Notes: a model not told the origin generated them from the sequence alone. A stretch of 64,000 nt of DNA from Hydractinia symbiolongicarpus (GCF_029227915.1 NC_079881.1:23909501-23973500), one strand, 5' to 3'. Positions 24,291 to 39,000 are shown, numbered from the stretch's first letter. Translations and numbers: made by a program.

Positions 24291-25780
24291 ACATATTCGT
24301 ACCAACATGTATTTAGTGATTTTCTTCCGATATTACTAGGTTGCATCGCTTTTAACAGTGAAAGGATTAACTCTGGGATTAATTGAACTGATTGTGGACT
24401 GTGATCTTATAAATGTTATAAGTGAGACAATTGCACTCCAAGAAATAACATTCTTCTTAATTTGACATGATTGTGGGAACTCACCGATTACACTGGACCC
24501 CGTGGTAGCGCTTCATTTAAAAATTTAGATAAATCAGTCAATTTTACTGTGGGACCAATCCTAGCCGTTAGCGCGCGCTGAAAATATAGAGACAGTCTCA
24601 AAAACTCCATTTCATTGACTTTCTGGCAGCATGAATCCGTTTGAGTTACAACGGTTGCGTCACATATTCGTACCAACATGTATTTAGTAATTTTCTTCGG
24701 ATATTACTAGGTTGCATTGCTTTTAACAGTGAAACGATTGACTCTGGGACTTAATTGAACTGATTTTGGACTGTGACCTTATAAATGTTATAAGTGAGAC
24801 AATTGTACTCCAAGAAATAACATTCTTCTTAATTTGACATGATTGTGGGAACTCACCGATTACACTGGACCCTGTGGTAGCGCTTCATTTAAAAATTTAG
24901 ATAAATAAATGATTTTTACTGTGGGACCAATCCTAGCCGTTAGCGCGCGCTGAAAATATAGAGACAGTTTCGAAAACTACATTTCATTGACTTTCTAACG
25001 GTGTCAATCCGTTTGAGTTACAACGGTTGCGTCACATATTCGTACCAACATGTATTTAGTGATTTTCTTCCGATATTACTAAGTTGTATCGCTTTTAACA
25101 GTGAAGCGATTGACTGTGGCACTTAATTGAACTAACTTTGGACTGTGACCTGATAAATGTGATAAATGAGACAATTGGACTCCAAGGAATAACATTCTTC
25201 TAAATTTGAAATGATTGCTGGAATTCAGCGATTACATTAGGCTCTGTGGTAGCGCTTTATTTAAAAATTAAGATAAATAAGTCTTTTTTTACTGTGGGAC
25301 CAATCCTAGCCGTTAGTTCACGCTGAAGAAATAGAGACAGTTTCAAAAAACTACATTTCATTGACTTCCTTACGGTGTCAATCCGTTTGAGTTACAACAG
25401 TTACGTCACATATTCGTACCAACATGTATTTAGTGATTTTCTTCCGATATTACTAGGTTGCATTGCTTTTAACAGTGAAACGATTGACTCTGGGACTTAA
25501 TTGAACTGATTGTGGACTGTGATCTTATAAATGTTATAAGTGAGACAATTGCACTCCAAGAAATAACATTCTTCTTAATTTGACATGATTGTGGGAACTC
25601 ACCGATTACACTGGACCCCGTGGTAGCGCTTCATTTAAAAATTTAGATAAATCAGTCAATTTTACTGTGGGACCAATCCTAGCCGTTAGTTCACGCTGAA
25701 GAAATAGAGACAGTTTCAAAAAACTACATTTCATTGACTTTCTGGCAGCATGAATCCGTTTGAGTTACAACGGTTGCGTC
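24291..25780 (+). repeat. Transition block a-b-c-hybrid leading into the trimer array
   Basis: Four monomers (landmarks 24661, 25033, 25407, 25780) of classes a, b, c and a chimeric a/c/a. Class d, which would follow a in the tetramer, is absent from here through 31742. The first monomer also has a one-base loss (gggattaattg near 24377). This block looks like the point where the tetramer was converted to a trimer. Confidence 0.85.
25408..25780 (+). repeat. Chimeric monomer, class a with an internal class c patch
   Basis: The left part is class a (ggaccccgtgg, aaatcagtcaa). From about 25688 to 25733 the text is class c (gttagttcacgctgaag, tttcaaaaaactac). It then returns to class a (ctggcagcatgaatcc). 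The patch is about 45 bp between the nearest diagnostic bases. It could be a short gene-conversion tract or the product of two exchanges. Confidence 0.88.
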
Positions 25781-28700
25781 ACATATTCGTACCAACATGT
25801 ATTTAGTAATTTTCTTCGGATATTACTAGGTTGCATTGCTTTTAACAGTGAAACGATTGACTCTGGGACTTAATTGAACTGATTTTGGACTGTGACCTTA
25901 TAAATGTTATAAGTGAGACAATTGTACTCCAAGAAATAACATTCTTCTTAATTTGACATGATTGTGGGAACTCACCGATTACACTGGACCCCGTGGTAGC
26001 GCTTCATTTAAAAATTTAGATAAATCAGTCAATTTTACTGTGGGACCAATCCTAGCCGTTAGCGCGCGCTGAAAATATAGAGACAGTCTCAAAAACTCCA
26101 TTTCATTGACTTTCTGGCAGCATGAATCCGTTTGAGTTACAACGGTTGCGTCACATATTCGTACCAACATGTATTTAGTAATTTTCTTCGGATATTACTA
26201 GGTTGCATTGCTTTTAACAGTGAAACGATTGACTCTGGGACTTAATTGAACTGATTTTGGACTGTGACCTTATAAATGTTATAAGTGAGACAATTGTACT
26301 CCAAGAAATAACATTCTTCTTAATTTGACATGATTGTGGGAACTCACCGATTACACTGGACCCTGTGGTAGCGCTTCATTTAAAAATTTAGATAAATAAA
26401 TGATTTTTACTGTGGGACCAATCCTAGCCGTTAGCGCGCGCTGAAAATATAGAGACAGTTTCGAAAACTACATTTCATTGACTTTCTAACGGTGTCAATC
26501 CGTTTGAGTTACAACGGTTGCGTCACATATTCGTACCAACATGTATTTAGTGATTTTCTTCCGATATTACTAAGTTGTATCGCTTTTAACAGTGAAGCGA
26601 TTGACTGTGGCACTTAATTGAACTAACTTTGGACTGTGACCTGATAAATGTGATAAATGAGACAATTGGACTCCAAGGAATAACATTCTTCTAAATTTGA
26701 AATGATTGCTGGAATTCAGCGATTACATTAGGCTCTGTGGTAGCGCTTTATTTAAAAATTAAGATAAATAAGTCTTTTTTTACTGTGGGACCAATCCTAG
26801 CCGTTAGTTCACGCTGAAGAAATAGAGACAGTTTCAAAAAACTACATTTCATTGACTTCCTTACGGTGTCAATCCGTTTGAGTTACAACAGTTACGTCAC
26901 ATATTCGTACCAACATGTATTTAGTAATTTTCTTCGGATATTACTAGGTTGCATTGCTTTTAACAGTGAAACGATTGACTCTGGGACTTAATTGAACTGA
27001 TTTTGGACTGTGACCTTATAAATGTTATAAGTGAGACAATTGCACTCCAAGAAATAACATTCTTCTTAATTTGACATGATTGTGGGAACTCACCGATTAC
27101 ACTGGACCCCGTGGTAGCGCTTCATTTAAAAATTTAGATAAATCAGTCAATTTTACTGTGGGACCAATCCTAGCCGTTAGCGCGCGCTGAAAATATAGAG
27201 ACAGTCTCAAAAACTCCATTTCATTGACTTTCTGGCAGCATGAATCCGTTTGAGTTACAACGGTTGCGTCACATATTCGTACCAACATGTATTTAGTAAT
27301 TTTCTTCGGATATTACTAGGTTGCATTGCTTTTAACAGTGAAACGATTGACTCTGGGACTTAATTGAACTGATTTTGGACTGTGACCTTATAAATGTTAT
27401 AAGTGAGACAATTGTACTCCAAGAAATAACATTCTTCTTAATTTGACATGATTGTGGGAACTCACCGATTACACTGGACCCTGTGGTAGCGCTTCATTTA
27501 AAAATTTAGATAAATAAATGATTTTTACTGTGGGACCAATCCTAGCCGTTAGCGCGCGCTGAAAATATAGAGACAGTTTCGAAAACTACATTTCATTGAC
27601 TTTCTAACGGTGTCAATCCGTTTGAGTTACAACGGTTGCGTCACATATTCGTACCAACATGTATTTAGTGATTTTCTTCCGATATTACTAAGTTGTATCG
27701 CTTTTAACAGTGAAGCGATTGACTGTGGCACTTAATTGAACTAACTTTGGACTGTGACCTGATAAATGTGATAAATGAGACAATTGGACTCCAAGGAATA
27801 ACATTCTTCTAAATTTGAAATGATTGCTGGAATTCAGCGATTACATTAGGCTCTGTGGTAGCGCTTTATTTAAAAATTAAGATAAATAAGTCTTTTTTTA
27901 CTGTGGGACCAATCCTAGCCGTTAGTTCACGCTGAAGAAATAGAGACAGTTTCAAAAAACTACATTTCATTGACTTCCTTACGGTGTCAATCCGTTTGAG
28001 TTACAACAGTTACGTCACATATTCGTACCAACATGTATTTAGTAATTTTCTTCGGATATTACTAGGTTGCATTGCTTTTAACAGTGAAACGATTGACTCT
28101 GGGACTTAATTGAACTGATTTTGGACTGTGACCTTATAAATGTTATAAGTGAGACAATTGCACTCCAAGAAATAACATTCTTCTTAATTTGACATGATTG
28201 TGGGAACTCACCGATTACACTGGACCCCGTGGTAGCGCTTCATTTAAAAATTTAGATAAATCAGTCAATTTTACTGTGGGACCAATCCTAGCCGTTAGCG
28301 CGCGCTGAAAATATAGAGACAGTCTCAAAAATTCCATTTCATTGACTTTCTGGCAGCATGAATCCGTTTGAGTTACAACGGTTGCGTCACATATTCGTAC
28401 CAACATGTATTTAGTAATTTTCTTCGGATATTACTAGGTTGCATTGCTTTTAACAGTGAAACGATTGACTCTGGGACTTAATTGAACTGATTTTGGACTG
28501 TGACCTTATAAATGTTATAAGTGAGACAATTGTACTCCAAGAAATAACATTCTTCTTAATTTGACATGATTGTGGGAACTCACCGATTACACTGGACCCT
28601 GTGGTAGCGCTTCATTTAAAAATTTAGATAAATAAATGATTTTTACTGTGGGACCAATCCTAGCCGTTAGCGCGCGCTGAAAATATAGAGACAGTTTCGA

Positions 28701-31700
28701 AAACTACATTTCATTGACTTTCTAACGGTGTCAATCCGTTTGAGTTACAACGGTTGCGTCACATATTCGTACCAACATGTATTTAGTGATTTTCTTCCGA
28801 TATTACTAAGTTGTATCGCTTTTAACAGTGAAGCGATTGACTGTGGCACTTAATTGAACTAACTTTGGACTGTGACCTGATAAATGTGATAAATGAGACA
28901 ATTGGACTCCAAGGAATAACATTCTTCTAAATTTGAAATGATTGCTGGAATTCAGCGATTACATTAGGCTCTGTGGTAGCGCTTTATTTAAAAATTAAGA
29001 TAAATAAGTCTTTTTTTACTGTGGGACCAATCCTAGCCGTTAGTTCACGCTGAAGAAATAGAGACAGTTTCAAAAAACTACATTTCATTGACTTCCTTAC
29101 GGTGTCAATCCGTTTGAGTTACAACAGTTACGTCACATATTCGTACCAACATGTATTTAGTGATTTTCTTCCGATATTACTAGGTTGCATTGCTTTTAAC
29201 AGTGAAACGATTGACTCTGGGACTTAATTGAACTGATTGTGGACTGTGATCTTATAAATGTTATAAGTGAGACAATTGCACTCCAAGAAATAACATTCTT
29301 CTTAATTTGACATGATTGTGGGAACTCACCGATTACACTGGACCCCGTGGTAGCGCTTCATTTAAAAATTTAGATAAATCAGTCAATTTTACTGTGGGAC
29401 CAATCCTAGCCGTTAGCGCGCGCTGAAAATATAGAGACAGTCTCAAAAACTCCATTTCATTGACTTTCTGGCAGCATGAATCCGTTTGAGTTACAACGGT
29501 TGCGTCACATATTCGTACCAACATGTATTTAGTAATTTTCTTCGGATATTACTAGGTTGCATTGCTTTTAACAGTGAAACGATTGACTCTGGGACTTAAT
29601 TGAACTGATTTTGGACTGTGACCTTATAAATGTTATAAGTGAGACAATTGTACTCCAAGAAATAACATTCTTCTTAATTTGACATGATTGTGGGAACTCA
29701 CCGATTACACTGGACCCTGTGGTAGCGCTTCATTTAAAAATTTAGATAAATAAATGATTTTTACTGTGGGACCAATCCTAGCCGTTAGCGCGCGCTGAAA
29801 ATATAGAGACAGTTTCGAAAACTACATTTCATTGACTTTCTAACGGTGTCAATCCGTTTGAGTTACAACGGTTGCGTCACATATTCGTACCAACATGTAT
29901 TTAGTGATTTTCTTCCGATATTACTAAGTTGTATCGCTTTTAACAGTGAAGCGATTGACTGTGGCACTTAATTGAACTAACTTTGGACTGTGACCTGATA
30001 AATGTGATAAATGAGACAATTGGACTCCAAGGAATAACATTCTTCTAAATTTGAAATGATTGCTGGAATTCAGCGATTACATTAGGCTCTGTGGTAGCGC
30101 TTTATTTAAAAATTAAGATAAATAAGTCTTTTTTTACTGTGGGACCAATCCTAGCCGTTAGTTCACGCTGAAGAAATAGAGACAGTTTCAAAAAACTACA
30201 TTTCATTGACTTCCTTACGGTGTCAATCCGTTTGAGTTACAACAGTTACGTCACATATTCGTACCAACATGTATTTAGTGATTTTCTTCCGATATTACTA
30301 GGTTGCATTGCTTTTAACAGTGAAACGATTGACTCTGGGACTTAATTGAACTGATTGTGGACTGTGATCTTATAAATGTTATAAGTGAGACAATTGCACT
30401 CCAAGAAATAACATTCTTCTTAATTTGACATGATTGTGGGAACTTACCGATTACACTGGACCCCGTGGTAGCGCTTCATTTAAAAATTTAGATAAATCAG
30501 TCAATTTTACTGTGGGACCAATCCTAGCCGTTAGCGCGCGCTGAAAATATAGAGACAGTCTCAAAAACTCCATTTCATTGACTTTCTGGCAGCATGAATC
30601 CGTTTGAGTTACAACGGTTGCGTCACATATTCGTACCAACATGTATTTAGTAATTTTCTTCGGATATTACTAGGTTGCATTGCTTTTAACAGTGAAACGA
30701 TTGACTCTGGGACTTAATTGAACTGATTTTGGACTGTGACCTTATAAATGTTATAAGTGAGACAATTGTACTCCAAGAAATAACATTCTTCTTAATTTGA
30801 CATGATTGTGGGAACTCACCGATTACACTGGACCCTGTGGTAGCGCTTCATTTAAAAATTTAGATAAATAAATGATTTTTACTGTGGGACCAATCCTAGC
30901 CGTTAGCGCGCGCTGAAAATATAGAGACAGTTTCGAAAACTACATTTCATTGACTTTCTAACGGTGTCAATCCGTTTGAGTTACAACGGTTGCGTCACAT
31001 ATTCGTACCAACATGTATTTAGTGATTTTCTTCCGATATTACTAAGTTGTATCGCTTTTAACAGTGAAGCGATTGACTGTGGCACTTAATTGAACTAACT
31101 TTGGACTGTGACCTGATAAATGTGATAAATGAGACAATTGGACTCCAAGGAATAACATTCTTCTAAATTTGAAATGATTGCTGGAATTCAGCGATTACAT
31201 TAGGCTCTGTGGTAGCGCTTTATTTAAAAATTAAGATAAATAAGTCTTTTTTTACTGTGGGACCAATCCTAGCCGTTAGTTCACGCTGAAGAAATAGAGA
31301 CAGTTTCAAAAAACTACATTTCATTGACTTCCTTACGGTGTCAATCCGTTTGAGTTACAACAGTTACGTCACATATTCGTACCAACATGTATTTAGTGAT
31401 TTTCTTCCGATATTACTAGGTTGCATTGCTTTTAACAGTGAAACGATTGACTCTGGGACTTAATTGAACTGATTGTGGACTGTGATCTTATAAATGTTAT
31501 AAGTGAGACAATTGCACTCCAAGAAATAACATTCTTCTTAATTTGACATGATTGTGGGAACTTACCGATTACACTGGACCCCGTGGTAGCGCTTCATTTA
31601 AAAATTTAGATAAATCAGTCAATTTTACTGTGGGACCAATCCTAGCCGTTAGCGCGTGCTGAAAATATAGAGACAGTCTCAAAAACTCCATTTCATTGAC

Positions 31701-31742
31701 TTTCTGGCGGCATGAATCCGTTTGAGTTACAACGGTTGCGTC
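25781..31742 (+). repeat. Homogenised 1118-bp trimer array (a-b-c), five units plus one a
   Basis: Units 25781-26898, 26899-28016, 28017-29134, 29135-30252 and 30253-31370 are followed by a single class a monomer at 31371-31742. The period is exactly 1118 bp throughout, made of 372 (a), 372 (b) and 374 (c). By eye, adjacent units differ at only a handful of positions, for example attcc versus ctcc near 28332 and cttaccg versus ctcaccg near 30444. One linked block of four variants distinguishes two of the units. This is the most homogeneous part of the window and the best candidate for recent amplification. Confidence 0.95.
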
Positions 31743-32114
31743 ACATATTCGTACCAACATGTATTTAGCGATAGTATTTGGATATTACTAGGTTGCATCG
31801 CTTTTAACAGTGACACGTTTGACTGTGGGTCTTAATTGAACTGACTTTGGACTTTGACCTTATATATGTGATAAATGAGCCAGTTTGACTACAAGAAATA
31901 ACATTCTTATTAGTTGACATGATTGCTGGAATTCAGCGATTACACCGGGCGCTGTGGTAGCGTTTTATTTAAAAATTAAGATAAACAAGTCTTTTTTTAC
32001 TGTGGGACCAATCCTAGCCGTTAGCGCGCGCTGAAAATATAGAGACAGTCTCAAAAACTCCATTTCATTGACTTTCTGGCGGCATGAATCCGTTTGAGTT
32101 ACAACAGTTGCGTC
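31743..32114 (+). repeat. Chimeric monomer, class d joined to class a
   Basis: The first part is class d (gactacaag, ttattagttgac, accgggcgctg, aaacaagtcttttttt). From about 31993 onward it is class a (gcgcgcgctgaaaatatag, agtctcaaaaac, ggcggcatgaa). The switch point coincides with the left end of the 4097-bp duplication, so it is probably the join created when the 11-mer was inserted or amplified. Confidence 0.87.
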
Positions 32115-35100
32115 ACATATTCGTACCAACATGTATTTAGTAATTTTCTTCGGATATTACTAGGTTGCATTGCTTTTAACAGTGAAACGATTGACTCTGG
32201 GACTTAATTGAACTGATTTTGGACTGTGACCTTATAAATGTTATAAGTGAGACAATTGTACTCCAAGAAATAACATTCTTCTTAATTTGACATGATTGTG
32301 GGAACTCACCGATTACACTGGACCCTGTGTTAGCGCTTCATTTAAAAATTTAGATAAATAAATGATTTTTACTGTGGGACCAATCCTAGCCGTTAGCGCG
32401 CGCTGAAAATATAGAGACAGTTTCGAAAACTACATTTCATTGACTTTCTAACGGTGTCAATCCGTTTGAGTTACAACGGTTGCGTCACGTATTCGTACCA
32501 ACATGTATTTAGTGATTTTCTTCCGATATTACTAAGTTGTATCGCTTTTAACAGTGAAGCGATTGACTGTGGCACTTAATTGAACTAACTTTGGACTGTG
32601 ACCTGATAAATGTGATAAATGAGACAATTGGACTCCAAGGAATAACATTCTTCTAAATTTGAAATGATTGCTGGAATTCAGCGATTACATTAGGCTCTGT
32701 GGTAGCGCTTTATTTAAAAATTAAGATAAATAAGTCTTTTTTTACTGTGGGACCAATCCTAGCCGTTAGTTCACGCTGAAGAAATAGAGACAGTTTCAAA
32801 AAACTACATTTCATTGACTTCCTTACGGTGTCAATCCGTTTTAGTTACAACAGTTACGTCACATATTCGTACCAACATGTATTTAGTGATTTTCTTCGGA
32901 TACTACTAGGTTGCTTTGCTTTTAACAGTGAAACGATTGACTCTGGGACTTAATTGAACTGATTTTGGACTGTGACCTTTTAAATGTTATAAGTGAGACA
33001 ATTGGACTCCAAGAAATAACATTCTTCTTAATTTGACATGATTGTGGAAACTCACCGATTACACTGAACCACGTGGTAGCGCTTCATTTAAAAATTTAGA
33101 TAAATCAGTCAATTTTACTGTGGGACCAATCCTAGCCGTTAGCGCGCGCTGAAAATATAGAGACAGTCTCAAAAACTCCATTTCATTGACTTTCTAACAG
33201 TGTCAATCCGTTTGAGTTACAACGGTTGCGTCACATATTCGTACCAACCTGTATTTAGCGATAGTATTTGGATATTACTAGGTTGCATCGCTTTTAACAG
33301 TGACACGTTTGACTATGGGTCTTAATTGAACTGACTTTGGACTTTGACCTTATAAATGTGATAAATGAGCCAGTTTGACTAGAAGAAATAACATTCTTAT
33401 TACTTTGACATGATTGCTGGAAGTCAGCGATTACACCGGGCGCTGTGGCAGCGTTTTATTTAAAAATTAAGATAAATAAGTCTTTTTTTACTGTGGGACA
33501 AATCCTAGCTATTAGTTCGCGCGGAAGAAATAGAGACAGTTTCAAAAACTACATTTCATTGACTTTCTAACGGTGTCAATCCGTTTGAGTTACAACAGTT
33601 ACGTCACATATTCGTACCAACATGTATTTAGTGATTTTCTTCCGATATTACTAGGTTGCATTGCTTTTAACAGTGAAACGATTGACTCTGGGACTTAATT
33701 GAACTGATTGTGGACTGTGATCTTATAAATGTTATAAGTGAGACAATTGCACTCCAAGAAATAACATTCTTCTTAATTTGACGTGATTGTGGGAACTCAC
33801 CGATTACACTGGACCCCGTGGTAGCGCTTCATTTAAAAATTTAGATAAATCAGTCAATTTTACTGTGGGACCAATCCTAGCCGTTAGCGCGCGCTGAAAA
33901 TATACAGACAGTCTCAAAAACTCCATTTCATTGACTTTCTGGCGGCATGAATCCGTTTGAGTTACAACGGTTGCGTCACATATTCGTACCAACATGTATT
34001 TAGCGATAGTATTTGGATATTACTAGGTTGCATCGCTTTTAACAGTGAAACGTTTGACTGTGGGTCTTAATTGAACTGACTTTGGACTTTGACCTTATAT
34101 ATGTGATAAATGAGCCAGTTTGACTACAAGAAATAACATTCTTATTAGTTGACATGATTGCTGGAATTCAGCGATTACACCGGGCGCTGTGGTAGCGTTT
34201 TATTTAAAAATTAAGATAAACAAGTCTTTTTTTACTGTGGGACCAATCCTAGCCGTTAGTTCGCGCTGAAGAAATAGAAACAGTTTCAAAAACTATATTT
34301 CATTGACTTTCTAACGGTGTCAATCTGTTTGAGTTACAACGGTTGCGTCACATATTCGTACCAACATGTATTTAGTAATTTTCTTCGGATATTACTAGGT
34401 TGCATTGCTTTTAACAGTGAAACGATTGACTCTGGGACTTAATTGAACTGATTTTGGACTGTGACCTTATAAATGTTATAAGTGAGACAATTGTACTCCA
34501 AGAAATAACATTCTTCTTAATTTGACATGATTGTGGGAACTCACCGATTACACTGGACCCTGTGGTAGCGCTTCATTTAAAAATTTAGATAAATAAGTGA
34601 TTTTTACTGTGGGACCAATCCTAGCCGTTAGCGCGCGCTGAAAATATAGAGACAGTTTCGAAAACTACATTTCATTGACTTTCTAACGGTGTCAATCCGT
34701 TTGAGTTACAACGGTTGCGTCACATATTCGTACCAACATGTATTTAGTGATTTTCTTCCGATATTACTAAGTTGTATCGCTTTTAACAGTGGAGCGATTG
34801 ACTGTGGGACTTAATTGAACTAACTTTGGACTGTGACCTGATAAATGTGATAAATGAGACAATTGGACTCCAAGGAATAACATTCTTCTAAATTTGAAAT
34901 GATTGCTGGAATTCAGCGATTACATTAGGCTCTGTGGTAGCGCTTTATTTAAAAATTAAGATAAATAAGTCTTTTTTTACTGTGGGACCAATCCTAGCCG
35001 TTAGTTCACGCTGAAGAAATAGAGACAGTTTCAAAAAACTACATTTCATTGACTTCCTTACGGTGTCAATCCGTTTGAGTTACAACAGTTACGTCACATA

Positions 35101-36089
35101 TTCGTACCAACATGTATTTAGTGATTTTCTTCCGATATTACTAGGTTGCATTGCTTTTAACAGTGAAACGATTGACTCTGGGACTTAATTGAACTGATTG
35201 TAGACTGTGATCTTATAAATGTTATAAGTGAGACAATTGCACTCCAAGAAATAACATTCTTCTTAATTTGACATGATTGTGGGAACTTACCGATTACACT
35301 GGACCCCGTGGTAGCGCTTCATTTAAAAATTTAGATAAATCAGTCAATTTTACTGTGGGACCAATCCTAGCCGTTAGCGCGCGCTGAAAATATAGAGACA
35401 GTCTCAAAAACTCCATTTCATTGACTTTCTGGCGGCATGAATCCGTTTGAGTTACAACGGTTGCGTCACATATTCGTACCAACATGTATTTAGCGATAGT
35501 ATTTGGATATTACTAGGTTGCATCGCTTTTAACAGTGACACGTTTGACTGTGGGTCTTAATTGAACTGACTTTGGACTTTGACCTTATATATGTGATAAA
35601 TGAGCCAGTTTGACTACAAGAAATAACATTCTTATTAGTTGACATGATTGCTGGAATACAGCGATTACACCGGGCGCTGTGGTAGCGTTTTATTTAAAAA
35701 TTAAGATAAACAAGTCTTTTTTTACTGTGGGACCAATCCTAGCCGTTAGTTTGCGCTGAAGAAATAGAAACAGTTTCAAAAACTATATTTCATTGACTTT
35801 CTAACGGTGTCAATCCGTTTGAGTTACAACGGTTGCGTCACATATTCGTACCAACATGTATTTAGTAATTTTCTTCGGATACTACTAGGTTGCCTTGCTT
35901 TTAACAGTGAAACGATTGACTCTGGGACTTAATTGAACTGATTTTGGACTGTGACCTTTTAAATGTTATAAGTGAGACAATCGGACTCCAAGAAATAACA
36001 TTCTTCTTAATTTGACATGATTGTGGAAACTCACCGATTACACTGGACCCCGTGGTAGCGCTTCATTTAAAAATTTAGATAAATCAGTC
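31993..36089 (+). repeat. 4097-bp 11-mer HOR, copy 1
   Basis: Rare variants recur at a fixed offset of 4097 bp: ctgtgttagcgcttc (32326), gtcacgtattcg (32483), actgaaccacgtgg (33063), gactagaagaaa (33377), ttgacgtgattgtgg (33778) and caatctgtttgag (34321). By landmark intervals the class order is d/a, b, c, a, d, a, d', b, c, a, d', where d' is a class d variant with aaacaagtc and tagaaacag. It can be read as two b-c-a-d tetramers plus an extra a-d pair and the a-type lead monomer. Confidence 0.92.
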
Positions 36090-39000
36090 AATTTTACTGT
36101 GGGACCAATCCTAGCCGTTAGCGCGCGCTGAAAATATAGAGACAGTCTCAAAAACTCCATTTCATTGACTTTCTGGCGGCATGAATCCGTTTGAGTTACA
36201 ACAGTTGCGTCACATATTCGTACCAACATGTATTTAGTAATTTTCTTCGGATATTACTAGGTTGCATTGCTTTTAACAGTGAAACGATTGACTCTGGGAC
36301 TTAATTGAACTGATTTTGGACTGTGACCTTATAAATGTTATAAGTGAGACAATTGTACTCCAAGAAATAACATTCTTCTTAATTTGACATGATTGTGGGA
36401 ACTCACCGATTACACTGGACCCTGTGTTAGCGCTTCATTTAAAAATTTAGATAAATAAATGATTTTTACTGTGGGACCAATCCTAGCCGTTAGCGCGCGC
36501 TGAAAATATAGAGACAGTTTCGAAAACTACATTTCATTGACTTTCTAACGGTGTCAATCCGTTTGAGTTACAACGGTTGCGTCACGTATTCGTACCAACA
36601 TGTATTTAGTGATTTTCTTCCGATATTACTAAGTTGTATCGCTTTTAACAGTGAAGCGATTGACTGTGGCACTTAATTGAACTAACTTTGGACTGTGACC
36701 TGATAAATGTGATAAATGAGACAATTGGACTCCAAGGAATAACATTCTTCTAAATTTGAAATGATTGCTGGAATTCAGCGATTACATTAGGCTCTGTGGT
36801 AGCGCTTTATTTAAAAATTAAGATAAATAAGTCTTTTTTTACTGTGGGACCAATCCTAGCCGTTAGTTCACGCTGAAGAAATAGAGACAGTTTCAAAAAA
36901 CTACATTTCATTGACTTCCTTACGGTGTCAATCCGTTTTAGTTACAACAGTTACGTCACATATTCGTACCAACATGTATTTAGTGATTTTCTTCGGATAC
37001 TACTAGGTTGCTTTGCTTTTAACAGTGAAACGATTGACTCTGGGACTTAATTGAACTGATTTTGGACTGTGACCTTTTAAATGTTATAAGTGAGTCAATT
37101 GGACTCCAAGAAATAACATTCTTCTTAATTTGACATGATTGTGGAAACTCACCGATTACACTGAACCACGTGGTAGCGCTTCATTTAAAAATTTAGATAA
37201 ATCAGTCAATTTTACTGTGGGACCAATCCTAGCCGTTAGCGCGCGCTGAAAATATAGAGACAGTCTCAAAAACTCCATTTCATTGACTTTCTGGCAGCAT
37301 GAATCCGTTTGAGTTACAACGGTTGCGTCACATATTCGTACCAACATGTATTTAGCGATAGTATTTGGATATTACTAGGTTGCATCGCTTTTAACAGTGA
37401 CACGTTTGACTATGGGTCTTAATTGAACTGACTTTGGACTTTGACCTTATAAATGTGATAAATGAGCCAGTTTGACTAGAAGAAATAACATTCTTATTAC
37501 TTTGACATGATTGCTGGAACTCAGCGATTACACCAGGCGCTGTGGTAGCGTTTTATTTAAAAATTAAGATAAATAAGTCTTTTTTTACTGTGGGACAAAT
37601 CCTAGCTATTAGTTCGCGCGGAAGAAATAGAGACAGTTTCAAAAACTACATTTCATTGACTTTCTAACGGTGTCAATCCGTTTGAGTTACAACAGTTACG
37701 TCACATATTCGTACCAACATGTATTTAGTGATTTTCTTCCGATATTACTAGGTTGCATTGCTTTTAACAGTGAAACGATTGACTCTGGGACTTAATTGAA
37801 CTGATTGTGGACTGTGATCTTATAAATGTTATAAGTGAGACAATTGCACTCCAAGAAATAACATTCTTCTTAATTTGACGTGATTGTGGGAACTCACCGA
37901 TTACACTGGACCCCGTGGTAGCGCTTCATTTAAAAATTTAGATAAATCAGTCAATTTTACTGTGGGACCAATCCTAGCCGTTAGCGCGCGCTGAAAATAT
38001 AGAGACAGTCTCAAAAACTCCATTTCATTGACTTTCTGACGGCATGAATCCGTTTGAGTTACAACGGTTGCGTCACATATTCGTACCAACATGTATTTAG
38101 CGATAGTATTTGGATATTACTAGGTTGCATCGCTTTTAACAGTGAAACGTTTGACTGTGGGTCTTAATTGAACTGACTTTCGACTTTGACCTTATATATG
38201 TGATAAATGAGCCAGTTTGACTACAAGAAATAACATTCTTATTAGTTGACATGATTGCTGGAATTCAGCGATTACACCGGGCGCTGTGGTAGCGTTTTAT
38301 TTAAAAATTAAGATAAACAAGTCTTTTTTTACTGTGGGACCAATCCTAGCCGTTAGTTCGCGCTGAAGAAATAGAAACAGTTTCAAAAACTATATTTCAT
38401 TGACTTTCTAACGGTGCCAATCTGTTTGAGTTACAACGGTTGCGTCACATATTCGTACCAACATGTATTTAGTAATTTTCTTCGGATATTACTAGGTTGC
38501 ATTGCTTTTAACAGTGAAACGATTGACTCTGGGACTTAATTGAACTGATTTTGGACTGTGACCTTATAAATGTTATAAGTGAGACAATTGTACTCCAAGA
38601 AATAACATTCTTCTTAATTTGACATGATTGTGGGAACTCACCGATTACACTGGACCCTGTGGAAGCGCTTCATTTAAAAATTTAGATAAATAAGTGATTT
38701 TTACTGTGGGACCAATCCTAGCCGTTAGCGCGCGCTGAAAATATAGAGACAGTTTCGAAAACTACATTTCATTGACTTTCTAACGGTGTCAATCCGTTTG
38801 AGTTACAACGGTTGCGTCACATATTCGTACCAACATGTATTTAGTGATTTTCTTCCGATATTACTAAGTTGTATCGCTTTTAACAGTGAAGCGATTGACT
38901 GTGGGACTTAATTGAACTAACTTTGGACTGTGACCTGATAAATGTGATAAATGAGACAATTGGACTCCAAGGAATAACATTCTTCTAAATTTGAAATGAT

